Shown: piece by piece, positions 13,033-20,765 of the stretch
Layout of the letters: each line of letters opens with the position of its first letter
Numbering within the stretch: the first letter of the stretch is position 1
Source: Prauserella alba
GTDB lineage: Bacteria; Actinomycetota; Actinomycetes; Mycobacteriales; Pseudonocardiaceae
Assembly (NCBI RefSeq): GCF_024171735.1
Contig: NZ_JAMTCH010000003.1
Coordinates: forward strand, 1,414,841 to 1,478,840
Length of the DNA: 64,000 nucleotides
Reading direction: 5' to 3'
The notes under the pieces: generated by a model
What the model saw: only the letters and a program-made list of their open reading frames with translations
The model's database searches: none
What the model was told of the DNA's origin: nothing
Program-made: the position numbers and the translations under genes

Positions 13033-15344
13033 GCCCCCGCGACGAGCACACCCCACACGGCCACGACGAGCAGGCGAACGTGGTGTACCTGCCCACCGAC
13101 CGCGACGACGCGCCGACTGTGGTCGACGCCGAAGTCATCGACGGCGACGACGAGCGCGCCCCGGCGCGCACCGACCAGGCGCGCCAGGCCTACAACACGC
13201 GCCTGATTCCAACGGCGGCGCGCGAGCGCATGGCCACCGGCGCGGTCGTCGCGGTGCGCCGCACCGCGCCCGTGGCCGCGGCGGGCACGCGCGCCGCGGT
13301 GCGGCACGCGCTCTACCCGGTCTACGGCACGCGCGCCGTAGTGCGCCGCTTCCGCGACAGCCACGGCAGCGCGCGTTTCGAACGGCAGATGCGCACCGCC
13401 GAGGCCGCAGGCGATCAGGAATCGCTGCGCTACTGGCACGAGGCAAAGAGCGCCGAGAACCAGCGCAAGCACGAGCGGAAGATGGACTGGACCGACTCGC
13501 CGGTGAAGCTGCTCAAGGCCCTCGGCGCGGGCCTGGCCGGGCTCGGCGTGCTGTTGCTGCTGGCCGGGACCGCTCTGGCCATCGGCGGGCAAGACCTCGC
13601 GCTGTTCATCGCCCCAATCACCGGCATGCTCGACGCGATCCGGTGGGCCTGGTGGTTCGGCACCGCCTACGGCGCCCTCCTGGTGCTCGCCGCCACTGCC
13701 GGGGGCGCGCTCTACCTGTGGAACGAAGGCCGCAAGCAGGACGACGCCGTTCCGGCGTGGGCGCAGTCGCAGGCCCAGCACGCCGAGACGGCCGAAACCT
13801 ATGCGGTGATCAACGAGGACATGCTCACCAAGGCGTTGTCGCACTGCAAGGTCAGCGGGCTGGATAAGGCGCTCAAGGCCGGTGAGCCGGTGCTCTACGA
13901 CGTGGTGCCGCGCCAGCAGGGCGGCGGCACCTACGTGCAGATCCGCCTGCCGTTCGGCGTGGTCGCCGCCGATTTCCTGCACCCGGACAAGGTCGAACGC
14001 CTCGCGGGCAACCTCGGACGCCACAAGCACGAGGTCTACCCCCAGCGTCAGCCCGAAGCCGACGCGCGTGTGCTGGACCTGTGGATCGCTGACCAGGGCA
14101 CCATGGACCGTCCCGCGCCGACCTGGCCGCTGCTGGCCGAGGGCGAGTTCGACGTGTTCCGCGATGGCATCCCCTGGGGCGTCACGATGCGCGGTGAACC
14201 CGTCGAACAGGGCGCACTCGCTCGGCATGGCCTGGTCGGTGCGGTGTCCAAGCAGGGCAAGACCGCCATGCTGCGCATCCACGCGTTGAGTGTCGCGCTG
14301 GACCCGACCGTCGAACTGCGCATCGCGGACCTCAAGGGCGACGGTGACTGGTCCATGTTCGCCCCGCGCGCCGCAACTCTGATCGAAGGCAGCGCCGACG
14401 AACAGGCCGAAGCGACGTGCGCCATGCTCGAAGACCTCGTGGCCGAGATGATGCGCCGCTACGACCGCAAGCGCGCCCTGGGCGTCAAGGGCGCCATTCC
14501 CCGCAAGCTGTCCCGCCAGCCCGGATCGGACTTCCACCCGATCTTCGCCTACATCGACGAATGCCAGGTGCTGTACCAGTCACCGCACCCGATCGGCACC
14601 ACCAAAGCCGACGCGCGGGCCTGGCGCGCCGCCAAGCGACTCCACGACCAGGCGCGCGCGGTCAACATCCAGCTCTGGCAGGCCACCCAGCGCCCCGACC
14701 CCACCGCGATCCCCGCACCGGTGCGGGAAGGTGCCCACGTCCGACTCGGGCTGTACGTGCCCAACGCCGAAGCCGCCAAGATGGTCCTCGCTGACGCCGC
14801 CGACATGGGCGCTCGCCCGCAGGACCTGCGCCCTGGCAAGGACCGCGGCACGTTCGTGGCCACCGGCGAGTTCGACGCCATCGGCGAGGGCATGGCCTTC
14901 CTGATCACCAAGTCCTACTTCGTCGACACCAAGGACGCCTACCCCGTCATCGACCGCGCAATGCGCATCCTCGACAACCACGGCCGCACCGTCACCCCCG
15001 CCGCAGACGACACCGACCAGGGCGAGGACGTCGACCCGCTGCTCGACATCGCCGAAGCCCTCGGACACGAACCACGCCTCGGCACCCAACAGGTTCTGCA
15101 GCGCCTGACCGAACACAACCACACCCACTACGAAAGCTGGACCTTCGCCGATCTGACCAGCTACCTCCGCCAGTTCGACGCCGAGCCACGCAAGTACCAG
15201 GGCTACATGGTCGTCCGCTCCGACCTCGTCCACGAAGCCATCACAAACCGTGACGAAACCGCGTCAACGCAGCGCGCTGCAGGCGACGTTGACCCCGGGG
15301 AGGCGCCTGGGGATGAGGGGAGTTCTCCCCACACGCCTCCCTAA
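13029..15344 (+). CDS. TraB/TraSA-like FtsK-type DNA translocase
   Basis: The protein has 771 residues. A charged N-terminus (1-150) precedes two membrane helices (LLKALGAGLAGLGVLLLLAG; WWFGTAYGALLVLAATAGGA, about 157-225). The motor domain has a Walker A loop AVSKQGKTAM near residue 405, a Walker B IFAYIDECQVLYQ near 515, and a following WQATQRPDPTAIP segment typical of FtsK/SpoIIIE ATPases. The last 100 residues form a DNA-binding-like winged helix. AICEs use such a hexameric pump alone to move double-stranded DNA between mycelia, recognising short clt repeats. The start overlaps the DUF2637 stop. Confidence 0.92.
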   Translation: MSPRDEHTPHGHDEQANVVYLPTDRDDAPTVVDAEVIDGDDERAPARTDQARQAYNTRLIPTAARERMATGAVVAVRRTAPVAAAGTRAAVRHALYPVYGTRAVVRRFRDSHGSARFERQMRTAEAAGDQESLRYWHEAKSAENQRKHERKMDWTDSPVKLLKALGAGLAGLGVLLLLAGTALAIGGQDLALFIAPITGMLDAIRWAWWFGTAYGALLVLAATAGGALYLWNEGRKQDDAVPAWAQSQAQHAETAETYAVINEDMLTKALSHCKVSGLDKALKAGEPVLYDVVPRQQGGGTYVQIRLPFGVVAADFLHPDKVERLAGNLGRHKHEVYPQRQPEADARVLDLWIADQGTMDRPAPTWPLLAEGEFDVFRDGIPWGVTMRGEPVEQGALARHGLVGAVSKQGKTAMLRIHALSVALDPTVELRIADLKGDGDWSMFAPRAATLIEGSADEQAEATCAMLEDLVAEMMRRYDRKRALGVKGAIPRKLSRQPGSDFHPIFAYIDECQVLYQSPHPIGTTKADARAWRAAKRLHDQARAVNIQLWQATQRPDPTAIPAPVREGAHVRLGLYVPNAEAAKMVLADAADMGARPQDLRPGKDRGTFVATGEFDAIGEGMAFLITKSYFVDTKDAYPVIDRAMRILDNHGRTVTPAADDTDQGEDVDPLLDIAEALGHEPRLGTQQVLQRLTEHNHTHYESWTFADLTSYLRQFDAEPRKYQGYMVVRSDLVHEAITNRDETASTQRAAGDVDPGEAPGDEGSSPHTPP

Positions 15345-15387
15345 TCCGCCTCCCCAGTCCTGACCTCGCCAAACGATCACCCGGGGA

Positions 15388-15420
15388 GTCCAGGGAGGCA
15401 GGGGAGGCACCTCCCTGGAC
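15388..15420 (+). terminator. Terminator after the TraB-like gene
   Basis: Eleven-base perfect arms GTCCAGGGAGG and CCTCCCTGGAC lie 44 bases after the stop. The surrounding 15290-15420 also carries several GGGGAGG/CCTCCCC words that could include the transfer-recognition (clt) locus; the clt idea is speculative. Confidence 0.65.
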
Positions 15421-15545
15421 GGGCCACAAACCGGGCCACAGCACCGACACCCGCCACGCCAGGCGACTCCCTCCCTCGCGACGTCGCCACGGCACCCCCT
15501 TGCCCAAAGCCACTACTCACCGTGATCAAACGGGGAGGATTCGCA

Positions 15546-16049
15546 GTGAAAACGTTCGGCCGGATCGTGCTCCTCGGCGCCGTCGTCGGAGCCGTCGCCT
15601 ACGCCCAACACCACCTACCCACCGCCCCCGGACCCGGCGCCGAGGCCAACGCCGCGCCGCGGTTCGCCGCCCCCGCCGAGGGTGCGGTGACGTCCGAGTT
15701 CGGGCCGCGGTGGGGCACCCAGCACTACGGCCTCGACATCGGCGCCCCGCACGGCACCCCGATCCGCGCCGCCGCCGACGGGAAGGTCGTCGAAGCCGGA
15801 CCCGCCACCGGCTTCGGCAACTGGGTCCGCATCAAACACCCCAGCGGCGACGTGACCGTCTACGGCCACATGGCCCGCTACCGCGTCACCGCTGGCGACC
15901 GGGTTCGCGGCGGCGAGCGCATCGCCGCCGTCGGCAGCGAAGGCCAGTCGACCGGACCGCACCTGCACTTCGAAGTCTGGCCCGACGGCCAACGCGCAAA
16001 CCGCACCGACCCCCGCGACTGGCTCACCGCCCGCGGCATCCACCTCTAA
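15546..16049 (+). CDS. M23 family metallopeptidase
   Basis: The protein has 167 residues from GTG 15546, preceded by GGGGAGGA. A single N-terminal hydrophobic segment (RIVLLGAVVGAVAYAQ) acts as signal or anchor. The catalytic domain carries the LytM/M23 zinc motifs: HYGLDIGAPHGTPI (H-x-x-x-D), GNWVRIKHPSGDVTVYGHM and HLHFEVW near the C-terminus. It should cleave peptide crosslinks of the cell wall, complementing the lytic transglycosylase of the same element for mating-pore formation. Confidence 0.9.
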   Translation: MKTFGRIVLLGAVVGAVAYAQHHLPTAPGPGAEANAAPRFAAPAEGAVTSEFGPRWGTQHYGLDIGAPHGTPIRAAADGKVVEAGPATGFGNWVRIKHPSGDVTVYGHMARYRVTAGDRVRGGERIAAVGSEGQSTGPHLHFEVWPDGQRANRTDPRDWLTARGIHL

Positions 16050-16087
16050 CCACCCACGTCCCTCGTCACGACGAACGGAGTCTGCCC

Positions 16088-16318
16088 ATGCGACGCATCA
16101 ACCCGCGCCAGCTCGAAGCGGCCGAAGGGTTCTGGGAGCTCGAAATGGCCAGCGTGCGCCAGGACCTGCGCAAGGACGTCAGCCGCCGCTACCGCAAATC
16201 CGGCCTCACCGGCCTGCAGCGCCGCGTCCGCACCCTCACCAGCCGCAAGATGCGCCCCCGCGAGTACAGCGAGCTGTTCTTGCTCAACGACGCCATCAAC
16301 ACCCTCACCACCAAGTAA
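16088..16318 (+). CDS. Small basic hypothetical protein
   Basis: The protein has 76 residues from ATG 16088 with ACGGAGTC upstream. It is almost entirely helical and basic (ELEMASVRQDLRKDVSRRYR then KSGLTGLQRRVRTLTSRKMR). No known domain. It lies 39 bases after the M23 gene in the same direction, so it is probably cotranscribed. Confidence 0.6.
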   Translation: MRRINPRQLEAAEGFWELEMASVRQDLRKDVSRRYRKSGLTGLQRRVRTLTSRKMRPREYSELFLLNDAINTLTTK

Positions 16319-16368
16319 GCCCCCCGCGCCTGCCACCACGCATCACCGCCTGAGAAAGGACCACGCCC

Positions 16369-17001
16369 ATGTTCGGCTTCGGCAAGAAGAAGACCCCCGC
16401 CCGCAACACCAGCGCGAACCGCGCCGCGGCCACCAAGTCCGGCAAGGCCAAGCCCACGACGGCGACGCGGACCAAGGCCAAGTGCACCGTGTGCCGCCAG
16501 CGTCGCCAGGTCGACACCACCAACAAGATCTGCGGCCGCCACCAGTGCGCCAAGGCCCTCACCCAGCGCCTGGAGGCCACCAAACCCCGCGCCAAGAAGA
16601 AGACCACATCGACGAAGACGAAGGCGACCTCGAGCAAGCCGACCGCGAAACGTGCGACGCCCGCCGCCTCGTCGCGGAAGAAGCCCCAGCGCGCCGCCCC
16701 CGAGCTGATCGCGGTAGACAAGCGCGCCGTCGCCACGCTGTGGGCCTGCCGCTGCCAGGTTCTCGAGGCCACCGACGAGCTGCTCAAGTCCGGCGAACTC
16801 AACCCCGCCGACATCAAAGTGACCAAGCAGATCGCCGCCAAGGCCCGCGCCTACACCTTCCAGCAGTTCGCCACCGCCTTCCGCACCGACCGAGCGCGCT
16901 ACGAGGACATGGGCGAGGACGTGATCGAGCTCCGCCTCCGTGCCCAGAGGGCACTCAAGTCCGTGCGCGCCACCCAGGCCGCCAGGGCCGCCCAGCGCTG
17001 A
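16369..17001 (+). CDS. Lys/Ala-rich DNA-binding-like protein with a Cys cluster
   Basis: The protein has 210 residues with an AAAGGA ribosome binding site. Residues 1-40 and 75-115 are Lys/Ala/Thr-rich, like histone H1 tails (KKKTTSTKTKATSSKPTAKR). Between them CTVCRQRRQVDTTNKICGRH followed by QCAK forms a C-x2-C-x12-C-x4-C pattern that could bind zinc. The C-terminal 90 residues are a charged helical domain (VDKRAVATLWACRCQVLEAT). It could coat or condense element DNA; this is an inference from composition only. Confidence 0.6.
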   Translation: MFGFGKKKTPARNTSANRAAATKSGKAKPTTATRTKAKCTVCRQRRQVDTTNKICGRHQCAKALTQRLEATKPRAKKKTTSTKTKATSSKPTAKRATPAASSRKKPQRAAPELIAVDKRAVATLWACRCQVLEATDELLKSGELNPADIKVTKQIAAKARAYTFQQFATAFRTDRARYEDMGEDVIELRLRAQRALKSVRATQAARAAQR

Positions 17002-17056
17002 CAACCACCCACGCCCACAACCCCACAGCCCGCGTACTGAAAGGACCACACCACCC

Positions 17057-17482
17057 ATGGCCGCACCGCTTGCCGACCCCTACGTCGCCGACCTCGAACG
17101 CGAGAACGAAGCCCTCATCGAAGCCCTGCGCGAAGCCCTCTCCCGCGAAGCCGTGGTCGAAGGCGAGCGTGACCAGCTCGCCACCTACGCCCGCAGCCTC
17201 GAAGTCGACCTCGCCTGGAGCGACCACCAGCAGGAAACGCTCGCCCAGCAACTCCGCACCGAGCGCCAGCTGCACCACCGCACCCACACCCACGCCGCCC
17301 GCCTCACCGACCTGCTCGGCGACACCCCGCCCGCCGTGACCGACTTCCTCGACGAACGCCCGCAGTTCATCACGGCACTCAAGAACTGCCCGGCCGAGAG
17401 CCTTGCCGACTACCACCGGTGGCAGGGCCACGCCGAAGCCCGCCGCCAGCTCGCCGAACGGCTCGCGAGGGCCAGCCGATGA
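17057..17482 (+). CDS. Coiled-coil hypothetical protein
   Basis: The protein has 141 residues from ATG 17057, preceded by GAAAGGA. The N-terminal two-thirds are a predicted coiled coil (VADLERENEALIEALREALS; EAVVEGERDQLATYARSLEV; LAQQLRTERQLHHRTHTHAA). The C-terminal part is helical. No enzyme motif. Its stop overlaps the start of the next gene. Confidence 0.6.
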   Translation: MAAPLADPYVADLERENEALIEALREALSREAVVEGERDQLATYARSLEVDLAWSDHQQETLAQQLRTERQLHHRTHTHAARLTDLLGDTPPAVTDFLDERPQFITALKNCPAESLADYHRWQGHAEARRQLAERLARASR

Positions 17483-17682
17483 GCCTCGACTACATCCGGC
17501 GCCACTACGGCGTACCCGCCAAGCGCGGCAGCCGCGTGGTTGTCGACGGGCTCCCCGGAACGATCACTGGCTTCCGCGATCAGTACCTGCTTGTCCGGCT
17601 CGATCACGAGCCGCGCCGCCTGCAACTCGCGCACGCCACATGGCACCTGCAGTACCCGCCTACCACCGAATTGGAGAACTGA
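17479..17682 (+). CDS. Small beta-barrel-like hypothetical protein
   Basis: The protein has 67 residues from ATG 17479, overlapping the previous stop. MSLDYIRRHYGVPAKRGSRV is followed by a KOW/SH3-like pattern (VVDGLPGTITGFRDQYLLVR then LDHEPRRLQLAHATW), reminiscent of small proteins encoded on actinophages and AICEs beside SSB. Function unknown. Confidence 0.6.
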   Translation: MSLDYIRRHYGVPAKRGSRVVVDGLPGTITGFRDQYLLVRLDHEPRRLQLAHATWHLQYPPTTELEN

Positions 17683-17684
17683 AC

Positions 17685-18149
17685 ATGCCTGGACTTCCCG
17701 AGATCACCATCGTCGGCACCGCGGTCCGTGAACCCGAGCTGCGCTTCACTCAGACCGGCACCGCAGTGGCGAACGTGACCCTGGCGGCCAACGACCGCCG
17801 GTTCGACAAGAACACCGGCCAGTGGACCGACAACGGCGCCACGTTCTTGCGCTGCACCTGCTGGCGCGAGATGGCCGAGAACATCGCCGAATCGCTCCAA
17901 CAAGGCGCGCGGGTGATCGTCACCGGCCAACTGCGCCAGCGCGAGTGGACCGACAACGAGGGCAACCAGCGCACCTCATTCGAAGTCGACGTGACCGAGA
18001 TCGGCGCAAGCCTGCGCTGGGCCACCGCCACCGTCCGCAAGGCCACCCGCAACGCCGCCGCCACGACCACCACCACCGCGCCCGCCGGTGACCCGTGGAC
18101 CACGGCAGCGCCCGCCCCCGCCGGAGCTGCGGACACGCCGCCGTTCTGA
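17685..18149 (+). CDS. ssb: Single-stranded DNA-binding protein
   Basis: The protein has 154 residues. Residues 1-110 are the OB fold of SSB (ITIVGTAVREPELRFTQTGT; FLRCTCWREMAENIAESLQQ; RVIVTGQLRQREWTDNEGNQ). A Thr/Ala/Pro-rich linker leads to the C-terminal tip DTPPF, the docking peptide for replication partners. It presumably serves autonomous replication of the excised element, since it sits at the start of the replication module. A chromosomal ssb would be separate. Confidence 0.92.
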   Translation: MPGLPEITIVGTAVREPELRFTQTGTAVANVTLAANDRRFDKNTGQWTDNGATFLRCTCWREMAENIAESLQQGARVIVTGQLRQREWTDNEGNQRTSFEVDVTEIGASLRWATATVRKATRNAAATTTTTAPAGDPWTTAAPAPAGAADTPPF

Positions 18150-18240
18150 ACCTGACCCCACGGCGGTGGCCGGGGCTTGCCACCCGGCCACCGCCCCGCC
18201 CCTCGACCAGCTCCGCCTTGTCGCTCCCAAGGAGACACTC

Positions 18241-18759
18241 ATGGACTCCGCCACCGCTCTCACCGACCCGGACGTGCAGCTTGTCGGCTGTGTGCTCTGG
18301 CTCGACCACCACACCGCCCGCCGAGTGCTGGCCGGGATGAACGCCGACGACCTGGCCGACCCGGCCGCCGCGCACGCCCTGCAACTGGCCATCGAAGTCG
18401 TCGCAGGCGACCGCGACCCGAGTCCGGTCAACCTCTTCGATCACGCCCGCGCCACCGGCCGGGCCGGAGGCGAGCACGCCCAACACCGGTTCACCCGGTG
18501 GCTCGCCGACGCCTACGGCAGCGCCAGCCACACCGCAGCGGCCTACACCGCCGCCCACCTCAAAGCCGCGGTGCTGCGCCAAGCCTGGCGACGCGCCGTC
18601 GCCGAACACGGCCGCCGCCTCCAACAAGCCGCCGACACCGCACCCGCCGACGTGCTCGCCGACCTGCTCGACAACACCGCACGCATCGACACCCTCAAGA
18701 CCCGCGCCGACGCCGCCGCACACGGCATCGACGCCCCGGCGACGGCGGTGGCGGCCTGA
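18241..18759 (+). CDS. DnaB-N-terminal-like replication accessory protein
   Basis: The protein has 172 residues from ATG 18241 with AAGGAGAC upstream. Residues 8-110 resemble the N-terminal helical domain of DnaB helicase (DVQLVGCVLWLDHHTARRVL; DLADPAAAHALQLAIEVVAG; LFDHARATGR). No ATPase domain is present, so it is not a helicase itself. It lies between ssb and the WhiB and DUF3631 genes and may load or contact the replication machinery; this is an inference. Its stop overlaps the whiB start. Confidence 0.65.
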   Translation: MDSATALTDPDVQLVGCVLWLDHHTARRVLAGMNADDLADPAAAHALQLAIEVVAGDRDPSPVNLFDHARATGRAGGEHAQHRFTRWLADAYGSASHTAAAYTAAHLKAAVLRQAWRRAVAEHGRRLQQAADTAPADVLADLLDNTARIDTLKTRADAAAHGIDAPATAVAA

Positions 18760-19112
18760 TGCCCGCCCTCCGCAGCCTCGCGGGCGCCACCGCCGTGGGC
18801 GGGCACTACGCCGGTAAACCCCGCGGCCGGGCCACGCTCGCCGACCTCGGCATCCGCCCCGCCGCCGAGAACTGGCAACAAGACGGGCACTGCCGCGACA
18901 CCGACCCCGAGGCGTTCTTCCCCGTCAACGACAACCCGAACCTGCTGACCAACCGCACCGCCTACCAGGTCTGCGCCACCTGCCCCGTCCGCGCCGAATG
19001 CGCCGACTTCGCCACCCGTCACCACCTCGTCGGCATCTGGGGCGGCACCTCCACCCACCAACGCCGACTCCGCCGCCGTCGCACCCACCAACAACGGGAA
19101 GAGGCAGCCTGA
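18759..19112 (+). CDS. WhiB-family iron-sulfur regulator
   Basis: The protein has 117 residues. It has the WhiB pattern: a first Cys in DGHCRDTDPEAFFPV, then CATCPVRAEC (C-x2-C-x5-C), and the G[I/V]WGG turn as LVGIWGGTS, followed by a very basic tail (RRLRRRRTHQQ). The four cysteines should hold a [4Fe-4S] cluster, and the basic tail binds DNA or sigma factor. WhiB genes are common on actinophages and mobile elements. It is encoded between two replication genes, with overlapping or abutting junctions on both sides. Confidence 0.9.
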   Translation: MPALRSLAGATAVGGHYAGKPRGRATLADLGIRPAAENWQQDGHCRDTDPEAFFPVNDNPNLLTNRTAYQVCATCPVRAECADFATRHHLVGIWGGTSTHQRRLRRRRTHQQREEAA

Positions 19113-20360
19113 ATGACCGCCGAGACCGCCACGCCGGACACCGGCGCGGCCCTGCTGACCACGCTGCGGGACGCGTTGACCCGGTACGTCGTCATGCCCT
19201 CCGAGTTCGCCGCCGACGCCGTCGTGCTGTGGATCGCCGCCAGTCACGCCCAGCCTGCCTGGGCCCACGCGCCCCGGCTGGTGATCCGCGCTCCCGAGCG
19301 GCGTTGCGGCAAGTCGAGGCTGCTCGACGTCGTGGAGGCCACGTGTCACACGCCGCTGATGACGGTCAATGCCAGCCCGGCCGCGGTGTACCGGTCGATC
19401 AACATCGATCCGCCCACCCTGCTCGTGGACGAGGCCGACACCATCTTCGGCGCCAAAGCAGGCGATAACGAGGAACTGCGCGGCGTGCTCAACGCCGGAC
19501 ACCAGCGCGACCGGCCCGCCCTGCGCTACGACGCCGCCAGCGCCGAAGTCCAGACCATCCCCACCTTCGCCATGGCCGCCCTCGCCGGGATCGGCGCCAT
19601 GCCCGACACCATCGAAGACCGCGCCGTCGTGGTGCACATGCGACGGCGTGCACCCGGCGAAAGCGCCGCCCCCTACCGCTCCCGCCGCGACCGGCCGCAC
19701 CTGCGCCAGCTCGCCGAAGACCTCACCGAATGGCTCCGTGCCGACCTCGACACGCTCGAAAACGCCGTGCCCGACATGCCCGTCGAAGACCGCGCCGCCG
19801 ACACCTGGGAACCCCTCGTGGCCGTCGCCGACCACGCAGGCGGCGACTGGCCCGACCGCGCCCGCACCGCCGCCGTCGCCATGACCCAAGAAGCCGCCGA
19901 CACCGTCGAAATGAGCGACCGCATGCGCCTACTCATCGACTGCCGCACCGCCTTCGCCGACGACGACTCGCTCTACACCACCGACCTGCTGCAGCGGCTG
20001 CGCAGGATGCCCGAATCCCCGTGGGGCGACTACGGACCGACCGGGCTGACCGCGCACAAGCTCGGCGCGATGCTGCGCGAGTACGGCATCCACTCGCACA
20101 ACGTCCGCCTCGCCGACGGGCAACGCAAGGGCTACGACCGCAGCGACTTCGCCGACGCCTGGACCCGCTACTGCCCGCCCGACGAAGACGAGGGAGGGGA
20201 TCCGTCCCAAGCGTCCCAAGCGTCCCCGCCCAGGTCAGCGCGGGACGCTTCGAACACCTGGGACGGATCAAAGCGTCCCACCGCCCCGAACCGTCCCACC
20301 GACACGCCCGGCGAGGCCCCGCCAGCACCCGCCCTGCGCGCCCTACCCGAGACCGCCTGA
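19113..20360 (+). CDS. DUF3631 ATPase, probable replication initiator/helicase
   Basis: The protein has 415 residues and starts right after the whiB stop. Residues about 30-330 match the DUF3631 ATPase: a Walker-A-like APERRCGKSRLLDVV near 66, a Walker B TLLVDEADTIFG near 105, and sensor-like MAALAGIGAMPDTIEDRAVV. The C-terminal 150 residues look like a winged helix (LLQRLRRMPESPWGDYGPTG) and then a Pro/Ser-rich tail whose DNA already carries the first iterons. DUF3631 proteins are the usual replication ATPases in this class of mobile element. Iterons in and after the gene suggest it acts at the adjacent origin. Confidence 0.85.
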   Translation: MTAETATPDTGAALLTTLRDALTRYVVMPSEFAADAVVLWIAASHAQPAWAHAPRLVIRAPERRCGKSRLLDVVEATCHTPLMTVNASPAAVYRSINIDPPTLLVDEADTIFGAKAGDNEELRGVLNAGHQRDRPALRYDAASAEVQTIPTFAMAALAGIGAMPDTIEDRAVVVHMRRRAPGESAAPYRSRRDRPHLRQLAEDLTEWLRADLDTLENAVPDMPVEDRAADTWEPLVAVADHAGGDWPDRARTAAVAMTQEAADTVEMSDRMRLLIDCRTAFADDDSLYTTDLLQRLRRMPESPWGDYGPTGLTAHKLGAMLREYGIHSHNVRLADGQRKGYDRSDFADAWTRYCPPDEDEGGDPSQASQASPPRSARDASNTWDGSKRPTAPNRPTDTPGEAPPAPALRALPETA

Positions 20361-20475
20361 ACCACACCGCACCACACCGTCCCAACCGGCCGGTTGGGAC
20401 GGATCAAAGCGTCCCACCAACTCAAAGCGTCCCGCCCTGACCAGCACCGGGACGCTTGGGACGGATGGGACGGCA
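20201..20475. repeat. Iteron array, candidate replication origin
   Basis: At least seven copies of AAGCGTCCC or its complement GGGACGCTT occur (20209, 20218, 20242, 20272, 20407, 20425, 20449). The unit GGGACGGATCAAAGCGTCCC is repeated at 20260 and 20396. At 20377-20402 lies a perfect 26-bp palindrome (CCGTCCCAACCGG and complement). The array starts inside the 3' end of the DUF3631 gene and ends before xis, the expected place for the origin of an AICE. Confidence 0.75.
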
Positions 20476-20558
20476 ACCCCGCACCAACGTTATCCGGGAG
20501 TTCCTCGATGCAATCCGAACCCGGTCAACACAAGCCACACGATCGAAAGGGGACCGCC

Positions 20559-20765
20559 GTGCCTGCGCGGCACCTGTACCCGATTCCGGAAGCCATGCAA
20601 CTGCTGTCGATGAGCCGCTCCGTGCTCTACGAGCAGATCCGAGCGGGTCGCCTGATTTCGGTCAAAGTGGGCCGTTCTCGGCTCATTCCAGCCGAGGCGA
20701 TCAACAGCTTCGTGCGACTGCTCATCACCGAAACCGAGAGGGAAACCCATGACCAAGCGGCGTGA
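20559..20765 (+). CDS. xis: Excisionase (MerR/HTH_17 type)
   Basis: The protein has 68 residues from GTG 20559, chosen because GAAAGGGG lies six bases upstream; ATG 20508 would add 17 residues unlike the family. It contains a helix-turn-helix of the HTH_17 family: YPIPEAMQLLSMSRSVLYEQ then IRAGRLISVKVGRSRLIP. Such proteins bend att DNA and direct the integrase towards excision. Its last 17 bases overlap the integrase gene, the normal xis-int order in AICEs. Confidence 0.9.
   Translation: MPARHLYPIPEAMQLLSMSRSVLYEQIRAGRLISVKVGRSRLIPAEAINSFVRLLITETERETHDQAA

Noticed and set aside
12435-14537. 700-codon minus-strand frame across DUF2637 and TraB genes
   Set aside because: Antisense shadow of high-GC coding sequence; the plus-strand genes have recognised domains and overlapping starts.
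20000-20480. CRISPR-like array suggested by repeated GGGACG words
   Set aside because: The repeats are short, in both orientations and with no regular spacers; they behave as iterons.
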